A stretch of DNA of 64,000 nucleotides. Source: Pseudomonas sp. R76 (GTDB lineage: Bacteria > Pseudomonadota > Gammaproteobacteria > Pseudomonadales > Pseudomonadaceae). The notes under the pieces are model-generated. The model was not told the DNA's origin, made no database searches, and was given only the letters and a program-made list of their open reading frames with translations. Below are positions 45,547 through 53,702 of the stretch, one piece after another (position 1 is the stretch's first letter; each line of letters begins with the position of its first letter). The DNA lies in NCBI RefSeq assembly GCF_009834565.1, contig NZ_CP019428.1:4712001-4776000 (forward strand), in the 5' to 3' direction. The position numbers and the translations under genes are program-made.

Positions 45547-45900
45547 TCAGCTACCGCGATAAGTGGAGTAGCTGTAAGGCGAAATCAGTAGCGGGACATG
45601 GTAGTGATCCTGCTCGGCGCTGATGCCGAAGCGCAACACCACGACGTCGAGAAACGCAGGTTCCGGCAGTTGCACACCACGGGCGCGGTAGTAATCACCG
45701 GCGCTGAATTGCAGCTGGTAAACGCCGCTGCGGTAGTCGTCGCCTTGCAGCAACGGCGCGTCGCAGCGGCCGTCGCTATTGGTGGTGGCGGTGGCAACCA
45801 GTTCCAGCTGGGCACCTTCGACGCGGTACAGTTCAACCGTGATTGCGCTGCCGGGGCAGCCATGTGCGGCGTCCAAAACGTGTGTGGTCAAGCGTCCCAT
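45547..45900 (-). CDS. uraH: 5-hydroxyisourate hydrolase (transthyretin-like)
   Basis: Hydrolyses 5-hydroxyisourate to OHCU, the second step of urate breakdown. The 117-residue protein has the family landmarks: LTTHVLDAAHG at the N-terminus (with the catalytic His), a central beta-sandwich, and the C-terminal tetrapeptide YRGS that closes the active site. There is no signal peptide, so it is cytosolic. It is divergent from the puuE operon, with which it shares a roughly 390-base regulatory region, and has its own terminator. Confidence 0.95.
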   Translation of the reverse strand: MGRLTTHVLDAAHGCPGSAITVELYRVEGAQLELVATATTNSDGRCDAPLLQGDDYRSGVYQLQFSAGDYYRARGVQLPEPAFLDVVVLRFGISAEQDHYHVPLLISPYSYSTYRGS

Positions 45901-46000
45901 GGCGTCTGCGCGCCTCCCGAAGTCAGTAGATAAGAAGACCGCACTTTTTCAGGGCATCAAAAAAGCCGGCGATGGCTGATTAAGACACTTTTTAAAAAAA

Positions 46001-46010
46001 TTGTACACAA
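46001..46010. promoter_or_regulatory. TTGTACACAA operator-like site (uraH side)
   Basis: A near-perfect copy of the TTGTATACAA motif in an AT-rich stretch, about 100 bases upstream of the uraH start. It is one base different from the sites at 38016 and 46196. Confidence 0.4.
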
Positions 46011-46114
46011 TAAAAATCACAAACCTTTTGATCACCCCAGCCACGTTAACTGCCGGGGCGTTTATCAGGTAATCCTTGCTTTTTAACGACCTTTTGTCCT
46101 TTAGCTGACCGGGT

Positions 46115-46130
46115 AGGCAAGTTTCTTGCT
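46115..46130 (+). promoter_or_regulatory. Candidate sigma-54 promoter of the puuE operon
   Basis: AGGCAAGTTTCTTGCT has GG and GC ten bases apart and the TTGCT -12 box; the -24 box deviates at two positions from TGGCACG. Nitrogen-scavenging genes are often sigma-54 dependent, which fits, but the site was found by eye only. Confidence 0.33.
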
Positions 46131-46195
46131 AAGTCTTATTCCCAGGGTTCTGCAGAAAAAATGCAGAAATGTAGGCTTACAAAGTTGGCGATAAG

Positions 46196-46205
46196 TTGTA
46201 TACAA
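46196..46205. promoter_or_regulatory. TTGTATACAA operator-like palindrome (puuE side)
   Basis: A perfect ten-base palindrome, 84 bases upstream of the puuE GTG and just downstream of the sigma-54-like site. It is identical to the core before the NCS2 permease at 38016-38025. Confidence 0.55.
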
Positions 46206-46289
46206 TCACTCATCGCTGTGACGCCACCCAGTCTTTTCACTGCCCGGCCGCCACACACACCGCTACCACGAACAAGAAGGAAGACTGCA

Positions 46290-47216
46290 GTGAGCGCTGA
46301 CTACCCACGCGACCTGATCGGTTACGGCAGTAACCCTCCTCACCCCCACTGGCCGGGCAACGCACGCATCGCGCTGTCTTTCGTACTCAACTACGAAGAA
46401 GGCGGTGAACGCAACATATTGCACGGCGACAAAGAGTCCGAAGCCTTCCTTTCGGAAATGGTCTCGGCCCAGCCGCTGCAAGGCGAGCGCAACATGAGCA
46501 TGGAGTCGCTGTACGAATACGGCAGCCGTGCCGGTGTATGGCGCATCCTCAGGCTGTCTAAAGAGTTCGACATTCCGCTGACCATCTTCGCCGTGGCCAT
46601 GGCCGCGCAGCGCCACCCGAATGTGATCCGTGCGATGGTCGCTGCCGGCCATGAGATCTGCAGCCACGGCTACCGCTGGATCGACTACCAGTACATGGAC
46701 GAGGCCCAGGAGCGCGAGCACATGCTCGAAGCCATCCGCATCCTCACCGAGCTGACCGGCGAACGCCCACTGGGCTGGTATACCGGGCGCACCGGCCCTA
46801 ACACCCGCCGACTGGTGATGGAGGAAGGCGGCTTCCTCTACGACTGCGACACCTACGACGACGACCTGCCTTACTGGGAACCCAACAACCCCACCGGCAA
46901 GCCGCACCTGGTGATTCCGTACACCCTGGACACCAACGACATGCGCTTCACCCAGGTGCAGGGTTTCAACAAGGGCGATGACTTTTTCGAATACCTCAAG
47001 GACGCCTTCGACGTGCTGTATGCCGAAGGTGCCGAAGCACCGAAGATGCTCTCGATCGGCCTGCATTGCCGCCTGATCGGCCGCCCGGCGCGCCTCGCCG
47101 CCCTGAAGCGTTTTATCGAATACGCCAAGGGCCATGAACAAGTCTGGTTCACCCGCCGCGTCGACATTGCCCGTCACTGGCACGAAACCCACCCGTACAC
47201 GGGAGCGGCGAAATGA
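46290..47216 (+). CDS. puuE: Allantoinase PuuE (polysaccharide-deacetylase fold)
   Basis: Hydrolyses allantoin to allantoate without the metal centre of classical AllB; PuuE belongs to the NodB/polysaccharide deacetylase fold. The 308-residue length is typical. Motifs: DYPRDLIGYGSNPPHPHWPG at the start, FVLNYEEGGERN, AGHEICSHGYRW and GWYTGRTGPNTRRL. The start is GTG at 46290, since AGAAGGAAG lies just upstream; the frame continues to 46161 without family residues. Its stop overlaps the uraD start (ATGA), so translation is coupled. Confidence 0.95.
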   Translation: MSADYPRDLIGYGSNPPHPHWPGNARIALSFVLNYEEGGERNILHGDKESEAFLSEMVSAQPLQGERNMSMESLYEYGSRAGVWRILRLSKEFDIPLTIFAVAMAAQRHPNVIRAMVAAGHEICSHGYRWIDYQYMDEAQEREHMLEAIRILTELTGERPLGWYTGRTGPNTRRLVMEEGGFLYDCDTYDDDLPYWEPNNPTGKPHLVIPYTLDTNDMRFTQVQGFNKGDDFFEYLKDAFDVLYAEGAEAPKMLSIGLHCRLIGRPARLAALKRFIEYAKGHEQVWFTRRVDIARHWHETHPYTGAAK

Positions 47217-47728
47217 CTGCGTTCCACACCTTGAAACCCTCGACCCTGAGCCGCGATGCGTTTGTCGCAGCCTTCGCCGACATCTACGAACATTCGCCAT
47301 GGGTGGCCGAAAAGGCCTTCGACCTGGGCCAGGACAGCTCGATTGATGAGATCGAAACCCTGCACCAGCGCATGAGCGACATCCTGTTGAGCGCTGATCA
47401 CGCCAGCCAGCTGGCACTGATCAACGCTCACCCGGACTTGGCGGGCAAAGCTGCCGTCCAGGGCCAACTCACCCAAGCCAGCACCGATGAGCAAGCTGGC
47501 GCGGGGATTCACCAATGCTCGAGCGAGGAGTTTTCTCGCTTCACCGAGCTGAACGATGCCTACAAGGCCAAGTTCAAGTTTCCCTTCATCATGGCGGTAA
47601 AAGGCAGCAACCGGCATCAAATTCTCGCCGCGTTTGAAACGCGCATTCACAACTCGGTAGACGCCGAGTTCAAATGTGCCCTGGCCGAGATCAACAAAAT
47701 CGCGTTGTTCCGTTTACTGACTCTTTAA
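47213..47728 (+). CDS. uraD: 2-oxo-4-hydroxy-4-carboxy-5-ureidoimidazoline (OHCU) decarboxylase
   Basis: Decarboxylates OHCU to S-allantoin, the third step after urate hydroxylation. The 171-residue all-helical protein has the conserved segments INAHPDLAGKAA (near residue 70, with the catalytic His), the later SSEEF-ELNDAYKAKFKFPFI region, and FETRIHNS near the C-terminus. It overlaps puuE by four bases; alc follows about 80 bases on. Together with UraH it ensures the stereospecific route to allantoin. Confidence 0.95.
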   Translation: MTAFHTLKPSTLSRDAFVAAFADIYEHSPWVAEKAFDLGQDSSIDEIETLHQRMSDILLSADHASQLALINAHPDLAGKAAVQGQLTQASTDEQAGAGIHQCSSEEFSRFTELNDAYKAKFKFPFIMAVKGSNRHQILAAFETRIHNSVDAEFKCALAEINKIALFRLLTL

Positions 47729-47809
47729 GCAGACCTGGCCCGAGCGATTCATGAACGCCCAGGGCCTGGCGAGCATCCCAAGCCACTCTATTTAAGGCAG
47801 ACAAGAAGA

Positions 47810-48805
47810 ATGAAAGCGCAACCCGTACCTTTCGAGAAATTCGTCAACCTGGCCGACGCGCGTCTGGGCACCAAGATCCTTTCGGTGACCGATGACTGGT
47901 TCGCTGACGCCAACCGCCTGTTCCAGCCCACCCCGGCCGTGTGGAAGGAGGGCGTTTTCGATGACAACGGCAAGTGGATGGACGGCTGGGAATCGCGCCG
48001 CAAGCGCTTCGAAGGCTACGACAGTGCGGTGATCCGCCTGGGCGTACCGGGCTCGATCAAAGGCGTGGACATCGACACTTCATTCTTCACCGGCAACTAC
48101 CCGCCGTCGGCCTCCCTGGAAGCCTGCTTCCTGGCCTCGGGCGACCCTGATGAAAACACCCAGTGGGTGGAAGTGCTGTCGGCCGTCGAGCTGCAAGGCA
48201 ACAGCCACCACTACCACGAGATCAGCAACGACAAGGCGTTCAGCCACCTGCGCTTCAACATCTACCCGGATGGCGGCGTGGCCCGCTTGCGTGTGTACGG
48301 CGTGCCGTTCCGCGACTGGTCCTCGGTGGGTGACAACGAACAGGTCGACCTGGCTGCCGCACTCAATGGTGGTCGCGCCCTGGCCTGCTCCGATGAACAC
48401 TTCGGCCGCATGAGCAACATCCTCAACCCGGGCCGTGGCATCAACATGGGCGACGGCTGGGAAACCGCACGTCGTCGCACGCCGGGCAATGACTGGGTGA
48501 TCGTCGCGCTGGGCCACCCCGGCGAGATCGAGAAAATCATCGTCGACACCCTGCACTTCAAAGGCAACTACCCGGACACTTGCTCGATCCAGGGCGCGTT
48601 CGTGAAGGGCGGCACCGACAGCCAGATCGAAACCCAATCGCTGTTCTGGCGCGAACTGCTGCCGGCACAGAAACTGGAAATGCACGCCGAACATACGTTT
48701 GCCGAGCAGATCAAGGCGCTGGGACCGATTACCCATATCCGCCTGAACGTGTTCCCGGATGGTGGTGTGAGCCGTTTGCGCGTCTTGGGCAAGGTCGCCA
48801 AGTAA
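47810..48805 (+). CDS. alc: Allantoicase
   Basis: Converts allantoate to S-ureidoglycolate and urea. The 331-residue protein consists of two similar jelly-roll halves. Each half has a D-G-W-E-x-x-R-R motif ([11 protein letters not shown] near residue 60, [11 protein letters not shown] near 215) followed by a G-x-x-I/D-x-F-GNYP segment ([24 protein letters not shown]). This internal duplication and length are diagnostic. ATG at 47810. It is in the same direction as uraD and allA, with a palindromic repeat between it and allA. Confidence 0.95.
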   Translation: MKAQPVPFEKFVNLADARLGTKILSVTDDWFADANRLFQPTPAVWKEGVFDDNGKWMDGWESRRKRFEGYDSAVIRLGVPGSIKGVDIDTSFFTGNYPPSASLEACFLASGDPDENTQWVEVLSAVELQGNSHHYHEISNDKAFSHLRFNIYPDGGVARLRVYGVPFRDWSSVGDNEQVDLAAALNGGRALACSDEHFGRMSNILNPGRGINMGDGWETARRRTPGNDWVIVALGHPGEIEKIIVDTLHFKGNYPDTCSIQGAFVKGGTDSQIETQSLFWRELLPAQKLEMHAEHTFAEQIKALGPITHIRLNVFPDGGVSRLRVLGKVAK

Positions 48806-48811
48806 CAACCA

Positions 48812-48916
48812 ATCGTTCCCACGCTCCGCGTGGGCATGCATACCGTGACGCTCTGCGTCACAACAGCGGACGCAGAGCGTCCAGGGCGGCGTTCCCACGC
48901 AGAGCGTGGGAACGAT
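48812..48916. repeat. Palindromic repeat, copy 3 (ATCGTTCCCACGC family)
   Basis: A 105-base element with terminal inverted repeats (ATCGTTCCCACGC at the left, GCGTGGGAACGAT at the right) and inner GTGACGCTCTGCGTCAC and GGACGC...GCGTCC. It is closely similar to the copy at 12114-12220. It separates alc from allA. Confidence 0.75.
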
Positions 48917-48942
48917 CCACAGAACTCGGATAAGAGACAGCC

Positions 48943-49446
48943 ATGCGCACACTGATGATCGAACCCCTGACCAAAGAAGCCTTCGCACCTTTCGGAGACG
49001 TCATCGAAACCGATGGCAGCGATCACTTCATGATCAACAACGGGTCGACCATGCGCTTTCACAAGCTGGCAACGGTAGAAACCGCACAGCCTGAAGACAA
49101 CGCGATCATCAGCATCTTCCGCGCCGACGCGCTGGCTATGCCGCTGACCGTGTGCATGCTGGAGAGACACCCGCTGGGCAGCCAGGCCTTCATACCGCTG
49201 CTCGGCAACCCCTTTCTGATCGTGGTCGCGCCACTTGGCGATGCACCTGTATCGGGCTTGGTCCGCGCCTTCGTTACCAACGGCAGGCAGGGCATTAATT
49301 ACCATCGCGGCGTCTGGCACCACCCGGTGCTGACGATCGAAAAGCGGGATGACTTCCTGGTGGTTGATCGCAGTGGCACAGGCAATAACTGCGATGAGCA
49401 TTTTTTCAAAGAGGATGAGCGGTTGATCCTCGCCCCCCACCAATAA
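48943..49446 (+). CDS. allA: Ureidoglycolate lyase
   Basis: Splits S-ureidoglycolate into glyoxylate and urea, ending this urate pathway. The 167-residue cupin-fold protein has the family blocks EPLTKEAFAPFGDVIE at the start, RFHKLATVE, MLERHPLGSQAFIPL in the middle (metal/substrate site) and YHRGVWHHPVLTI. ATG at 48943. It lies after a repeat in line with alc and before puuD. Confidence 0.94.
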   Translation: MRTLMIEPLTKEAFAPFGDVIETDGSDHFMINNGSTMRFHKLATVETAQPEDNAIISIFRADALAMPLTVCMLERHPLGSQAFIPLLGNPFLIVVAPLGDAPVSGLVRAFVTNGRQGINYHRGVWHHPVLTIEKRDDFLVVDRSGTGNNCDEHFFKEDERLILAPHQ

Positions 49447-49497
49447 GAGAAGGTCTGATCACCCGACAACAAGGGTGACAGGCGAGAGGTAAAGACT

Positions 49498-50799
49498 GTG
49501 GAAGCACATTTGATGGAATGGCTGAACCTGAGCGTGCGCTGGGTTCACATGATCACTGGCGTCGCCTGGATCGGCGCTTCGTTCTACTTCGTCTGGCTGG
49601 AAAACAACCTCAATCGCGTCAACCCCAAGGACGGCCTGGCCGGTGACTTGTGGGCGATCCACGGTGGCGGTATCTACCACCTGGAAAAATACAAACTGGC
49701 CCCACCGACCATGCCGGACAACCTGCACTGGTTCAAATGGGAAGCCTATTTCACCTGGATGTCGGGCATCGCGCTGCTGTGCGTGGTGTTCTACGCCAAC
49801 CCGACCTTGTACCTGCTGGCCCCGGGCAGCAGCCTCAGTGGCCCCGAAGGCGTACTGCTGGGCCTCGGCTCACTGTTCGTCGGCTGGTTCATCTACTCCT
49901 TCCTCTGCGACTCGGCCCTGGGCAAACGCCCTGCCCTGCTCGGTTTGATCCTGTTCGTGCTGTTGATTGCCGCCGCGTACGGCTTCAGCAAAGTGTTCAG
50001 CGGCCGTGGCGCCTACCTGCACGTGGGTGCGGTGATCGGCACCATCATGGTCGGTAACGTGTTCCGCATCATCATGCCGGCGCAGCGTGCGCTGGTGGCG
50101 GCGATCGCCGAGAACCGCACGCCGGACCCGGCCCTGCCGGCCAAGGGGTTGCTGCGCTCACGGCACAACAACTACTTCACCTTGCCGGTGCTGTTCATCA
50201 TGATCAGCAACCACTTCCCGAGCACCTACGGCAGCCAATACAACTGGCTGATCCTGGCCGGGATCGCGGTGGCGGCGGTGTTGGTGCGTCACTACTTCAA
50301 CACCCGTCACAACAGCCAGAAGTATGCGTGGACCTTGCCGGTGGGCGCGTTGGCGATGATTTGCCTGGCCTACGTGACCGGCCCGAAACCCGTGGCGACT
50401 GCACCGGACGTGGCCAAGGCACCGGCGGCCATCGAGTACCAGCCATTGCCGGAAACCGCGCTGGGTGGTGGCCTCAAACCCGCCGCGCCAGCCGCCCCGG
50501 CAGCACCTGCTGCGGCGCCTGCGCCCGCCCAGGCGTCAATTGATTTCGACAAGGTGCACGGGGTGATCCAGGAACGCTGCGCCGTGTGCCATTCGGCCAA
50601 GCCCACCAGCCCGCTGTTCAGCACCGCGCCGGCCGGCGTGATGTTCGACACCCCGGCGCAGATCCAGCAGCAGGCCGCGCGCATTCAAGCACAGGCCGTG
50701 GCCAGCCAGATCATGCCGCTGGGCAACATCACCCAGATGACCCAGCAGGAGCGGGATTTGATTGGCACCTGGATCAATCAGGGAGCACGCACCAACTGA
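49498..50799 (+). CDS. puuD: Urate hydroxylase PuuD (membrane, with cytochrome c domain)
   Basis: Oxidises urate to 5-hydroxyisourate at the inner membrane, passing electrons to a fused cytochrome c rather than making hydrogen peroxide. The 433-residue protein has about eight membrane helices in the first 310 residues (WVHMITGVAWIGASFYFVWL, HVGAVIGTIMVGNVFRIIMP). An Ala/Pro-rich linker (about 325-350) leads to a C-terminal cytochrome c domain with the haem motif CAVCH at residues 361-365 and MPLGN as the likely axial Met. The start is GTG at 49498 (MEAHLMEWLNLSVRW), with GAGAGG upstream; the ATG five codons on is an alternative. Confidence 0.93.
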   Translation: MEAHLMEWLNLSVRWVHMITGVAWIGASFYFVWLENNLNRVNPKDGLAGDLWAIHGGGIYHLEKYKLAPPTMPDNLHWFKWEAYFTWMSGIALLCVVFYANPTLYLLAPGSSLSGPEGVLLGLGSLFVGWFIYSFLCDSALGKRPALLGLILFVLLIAAAYGFSKVFSGRGAYLHVGAVIGTIMVGNVFRIIMPAQRALVAAIAENRTPDPALPAKGLLRSRHNNYFTLPVLFIMISNHFPSTYGSQYNWLILAGIAVAAVLVRHYFNTRHNSQKYAWTLPVGALAMICLAYVTGPKPVATAPDVAKAPAAIEYQPLPETALGGGLKPAAPAAPAAPAAAPAPAQASIDFDKVHGVIQERCAVCHSAKPTSPLFSTAPAGVMFDTPAQIQQQAARIQAQAVASQIMPLGNITQMTQQERDLIGTWINQGARTN

Positions 50800-50835
50800 C
50801 AGCCTGATGCAAATCCAAATGTGTGAAGGGCTTGT

Positions 50836-50937
50836 GTGGGAGCTGGCTTGCCTGCGATCGCATCACCTCGGTAGACCTGATTCACCGAGGTGCTTGCATC
50901 GCAGGCAAGCCAGCTCCCACACAGGCCAGCTCCCACA
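50836..50937. repeat. REPIN with an extra REP unit
   Basis: GTGGGAGCTGGCTTGCCTGC at 50836, inverted partner ending at 50920, and a third unit GGCCAGCTCCCAC to 50937. It lies between puuD and the urate/xanthine permease. Confidence 0.88.
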
Positions 50938-50974
50938 ATTGAGATCAGCGTAGCTCTGATGATCGCGTTTCAAA

Positions 50975-50990
50975 TGGCAATTGAATGCCA
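50975..50990. promoter_or_regulatory. Inverted repeat upstream of urate/xanthine permease
   Basis: TGGCA-N6-TGCCA, a perfect dyad 34 bases upstream of the permease ATG. The GG-GC spacing is nine, so it is not a sigma-54 site; it may be an operator. Confidence 0.35.
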
Positions 50991-51024
50991 AACAACACAA
51001 AAATAAAAAGATCCGAGGTGTTGC

Positions 51025-52368
51025 ATGTCCCAGTTAGAACCGCAGACTCCTGCCGTGCCCGCGATGGTGCGGCTGCCCCTCTTGCAACTGATTCTGGTAG
51101 GCCTGCAACACGTCTTGCTGATGTACGGCGGCGCCGTCGCCGTGCCCCTGATTATTGGCCAGGCCGCGGGCCTCGGCCGTGAAGAAATCGCCTTTCTGAT
51201 CAACGCCGACCTGCTCGTAGCGGGCATCGCCACCATGGTGCAGTCGTTCGGCATCGGCCCGGTGGGCATTCGCATGCCGGTGATGATGGGCGCCAGTTTC
51301 GCCGCCGTCGGCAGCATGGTCGCCATGGCCGGCATGCCCGGCATCGGCTTGCAGGGCATCTTTGGTGCGACGATCGCCGCCGGTTTCTTCGGCCTGCTGA
51401 TCGCGCCGTTCATGTCCAAGGTCGTGCGCTTTTTCCCACCCTTGGTCACCGGCACCGTCATCACCGCCATCGGCCTGTCGCTGTTTCCGGTGGCCGTGAA
51501 CTGGGCCGGTGGCGGCAGCGCTGCCGCCACCTTTGGCTCGCCGGTTTACCTGGCGATTGCCGCGTTGGTACTGGGCACCATCCTGCTGATCAACCGCTTC
51601 ATGCGCGGCTTCTGGGTGAATATCTCGGTGCTGATCGGCATGGCCCTCGGCTACGGTTTGTGCGGCATGCTCGGCATGGTCGACCTCAGCGGCCTGGCCC
51701 AAGCGCCGTGGGTGCAGGTGGTGACGCCGCTGCACTTTGGCATGCCCAAGTTCGAGTTGGCGCCCATCCTGTCGATGTGCCTGGTGGTCGTCATTATCTT
51801 CGTCGAGTCCACCGGCATGTTCCTCGCCCTGGGCAAAATCACCGGCCAGGAGGTCACGCCAAAGATGCTGCGCCGTGGCTTGCTGTGTGATGCCGGCGCG
51901 TCGTTTTTTGCCGGTTTCTTCAACACCTTTACCCATTCCTCGTTCGCGCAGAATATCGGCCTGGTGCAGATGACCGGCGTGCGCTGCCGTTCGGTGACGA
52001 TCATGGCCGGCGCCTTTTTGATTGTGCTCAGCCTGCTGCCCAAAGCCGCCTTCCTGGTGGCGTCGATTCCACCGGCGGTGCTTGGCGGCGCGGCGATTGC
52101 CATGTTCGGCATGGTCGCGGCCACCGGCATCAAGATCCTCCAGGAAGCCGACATCGCCGACCGCCGCAACCAGTTGCTGGTAGCGGTGAGCATCGGCATG
52201 GGCCTGATCCCGGTGGTGCGTCCGGAGTTCTTCGCGCAACTGCCGCTATGGATGAGCCCGATTACCCACAGCGGGATCGCCATGGCCACCCTCAGCGCGT
52301 TGTCGCTGAATGTACTGTTCAACATCCTCGGCGGGGCTGAACGCCCCGTCGTCGCCTCTACACACTGA
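51025..52368 (+). CDS. NCS2 urate/xanthine permease
   Basis: A 447-residue inner-membrane proton symporter of the NAT/NCS2 family. It has the first-helix motif GLQHVLLMYGG, the FVESTGMFLALGK segment with the functional Glu, and the NAT signature QNIGLVQMTGV (Q-N-x-G-x-x-x-x-T). This signature points to urate or xanthine rather than uracil. The neighbouring PuuD makes urate the more likely cargo, but specificity needs an assay. ATG at 51025 with GAGGTG upstream. A REPIN and a dyad lie before it. Confidence 0.9.
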   Translation: MSQLEPQTPAVPAMVRLPLLQLILVGLQHVLLMYGGAVAVPLIIGQAAGLGREEIAFLINADLLVAGIATMVQSFGIGPVGIRMPVMMGASFAAVGSMVAMAGMPGIGLQGIFGATIAAGFFGLLIAPFMSKVVRFFPPLVTGTVITAIGLSLFPVAVNWAGGGSAAATFGSPVYLAIAALVLGTILLINRFMRGFWVNISVLIGMALGYGLCGMLGMVDLSGLAQAPWVQVVTPLHFGMPKFELAPILSMCLVVVIIFVESTGMFLALGKITGQEVTPKMLRRGLLCDAGASFFAGFFNTFTHSSFAQNIGLVQMTGVRCRSVTIMAGAFLIVLSLLPKAAFLVASIPPAVLGGAAIAMFGMVAATGIKILQEADIADRRNQLLVAVSIGMGLIPVVRPEFFAQLPLWMSPITHSGIAMATLSALSLNVLFNILGGAERPVVASTH

Positions 52369-52680
52369 TGCGTTCCTGCTCTTAACAAAAACAATAACGA
52401 ACAGGTAAACCCCTCATGCACACCATTCACCTGGGGCAGGCCACAAGCCGCGCCCCATTCTTGCCCCACGCGCTCTCTAACAGCGCACTTGAGCCAAGGC
52501 CTGAGAGCCAGTATTCTCCGCGCCCGCTCGAATCGACTCAAAAAAAAACAGCGAATGTAAAAGCTGACTGCAGGGCCAACTTATCCTGGCCCCGTGTCCG
52601 CGGCCAACGTGCACTAAGAACCTGCGTAATCGACTGCATCAAGTGCAGCCGAAGGCGTTTTATTGGCTTTTTGAACACCT
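52369..52680. other. Intergenic region without a convincing gene
   Basis: This part of the 440-base spacer before the Tsx-like porin contains a 122-codon open frame (52416-52784). Its composition (Pro/Ser/Lys-rich, no domain) and its overlap with the sigma-54-like promoter speak against a gene. Nothing else was seen; it could hold activator sites for the porin promoter. Confidence 0.45.
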
Positions 52681-52696
52681 TGGCGCAGCTCTTGCT
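52681..52696 (+). promoter_or_regulatory. Candidate sigma-54 promoter of the Tsx-like porin
   Basis: TGGCGCAGCTCTTGCT matches TGGCACG-N4-TTGCW with correct GG-N10-GC spacing and a perfect TTGCT box. It is about 110 bases upstream of the porin ATG. Nitrogen-limitation control would suit a nucleoside channel. Confidence 0.42.
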
Positions 52697-52807
52697 AAAA
52701 GCATTAAAGCTGACCAAACAGACGATTTTTGCAGCGAACCAAAAGGCGCCACACCAGAGCGCCTGCGTAGAAAAACAACCATAAAACTTTGACTCGGGAG
52801 CAACCGA

Positions 52808-53593
52808 ATGAAACCTATGTTGAAAGGCCTGATGCTGGCGGGATCCCTGCTGGCCGGTGGCCAGGCCATGGCCGGCGACTTGTTGCAGTGGCAGAACAAC
52901 AGCCTGACTTACCTGTGGGGCAAGAACTTCACCGTCAACCCGCAGATTCAGCAAACCGTCACCTTCGAACATGCCGACGCCTGGAAGTACGGCGACAACT
53001 TCCTGTTCGTCGACCGCATCTTTTACAACGGCAAGGAAGACGGTAACGTCGGCCCAAGTACTTACTACGGCGAGTTCAGCCCGCGTTTGTCGTTCGGCAA
53101 GATTTTCGACAAAGACCTGTCATTCGGCCCAATCAAAGATGTGTTGCTGGCGTTCACTTACGAGTTCGGCGAAGGCGATAACGAGTCGTACTTGCTGGGC
53201 CCGGGCTTTGACTTGAACATCCCCGGTTTCGACTACTTCCAGTTGAACTTCTACCAACGCCAGACCGAAGGCAATCGGCCGGGTGACGGCGTCTGGCAGA
53301 TCACCCCGGTCTGGTCGTACACCATCCCGGTGGGCAACTCCAACGTGTTGATCGACGGTTTCATGGACTGGGTGGTGGACAACGACAAGAACGCCCGTGG
53401 CACTTATCACGCCAACCTGCACTTCAACCCGCAGGTTAAATATGACCTGGGCAAGGCGCTGCACTGGAGCGAAAAACAGTTGTATGTGGGTTTTGAATAC
53501 GACTACTGGAAGAACAAGTACGGGATCGAAGATTCCGGCGCGTTCAAGACTAACCAGGACACGGCGAGCTTCCTGGTCAAGTACCATTTCTAA
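52808..53593 (+). CDS. Nucleoside-specific channel-forming protein, Tsx/OmpK family
   Basis: A 261-residue outer-membrane porin. It has a clear signal peptide (MKPMLKGLMLAGSLLAGGQA, cleaved after AMA near residue 22), then DLLQWQNNSLTYLWG, the typical Tsx/OmpK start. Alternating beta strands follow and the C-terminal residue is Phe (KYHF), as expected for Bam-assembled barrels. Tsx lets nucleosides and deoxynucleosides across the outer membrane, fitting the adjacent purine genes. ATG at 52808 with GGGAG upstream. Confidence 0.9.
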   Translation: MKPMLKGLMLAGSLLAGGQAMAGDLLQWQNNSLTYLWGKNFTVNPQIQQTVTFEHADAWKYGDNFLFVDRIFYNGKEDGNVGPSTYYGEFSPRLSFGKIFDKDLSFGPIKDVLLAFTYEFGEGDNESYLLGPGFDLNIPGFDYFQLNFYQRQTEGNRPGDGVWQITPVWSYTIPVGNSNVLIDGFMDWVVDNDKNARGTYHANLHFNPQVKYDLGKALHWSEKQLYVGFEYDYWKNKYGIEDSGAFKTNQDTASFLVKYHF

Positions 53594-53612
53594 ATAACAC
53601 TGCAAAACAAAT

Positions 53613-53700
53613 GTGGGAGCGGGCTTGCTCGCGAATGCGGTGTGTCAGTCACTGAATCTGCTGACTGATCCACCGCATTCGCGAGCAAGCCCGCTCCCAC
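53613..53700. repeat. REPIN (GCGGGCTTGCTCGCGAA type)
   Basis: GTGGGAGCGGGCTTGCTCGC at 53613 and the inverted copy ending GCAAGCCCGCTCCCAC at 53700. This is a different REP group from the CTGGCTTGCCTGCGAT elements elsewhere. It ends two bases from the patatin stop codon. Confidence 0.9.
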
Positions 53701-53702
53701 AT

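Noticed and set aside
50975..50990. Sigma-54 promoter for the urate/xanthine permease
   Set aside because: GG and GC are nine, not ten, bases apart; the site is better described as an inverted repeat.
52416..52784. A 122-codon open frame before the Tsx-like porin
   Set aside because: Unusual composition, no domain and overlap with a sigma-54-like promoter; its last residues run up to the porin ribosome binding site.
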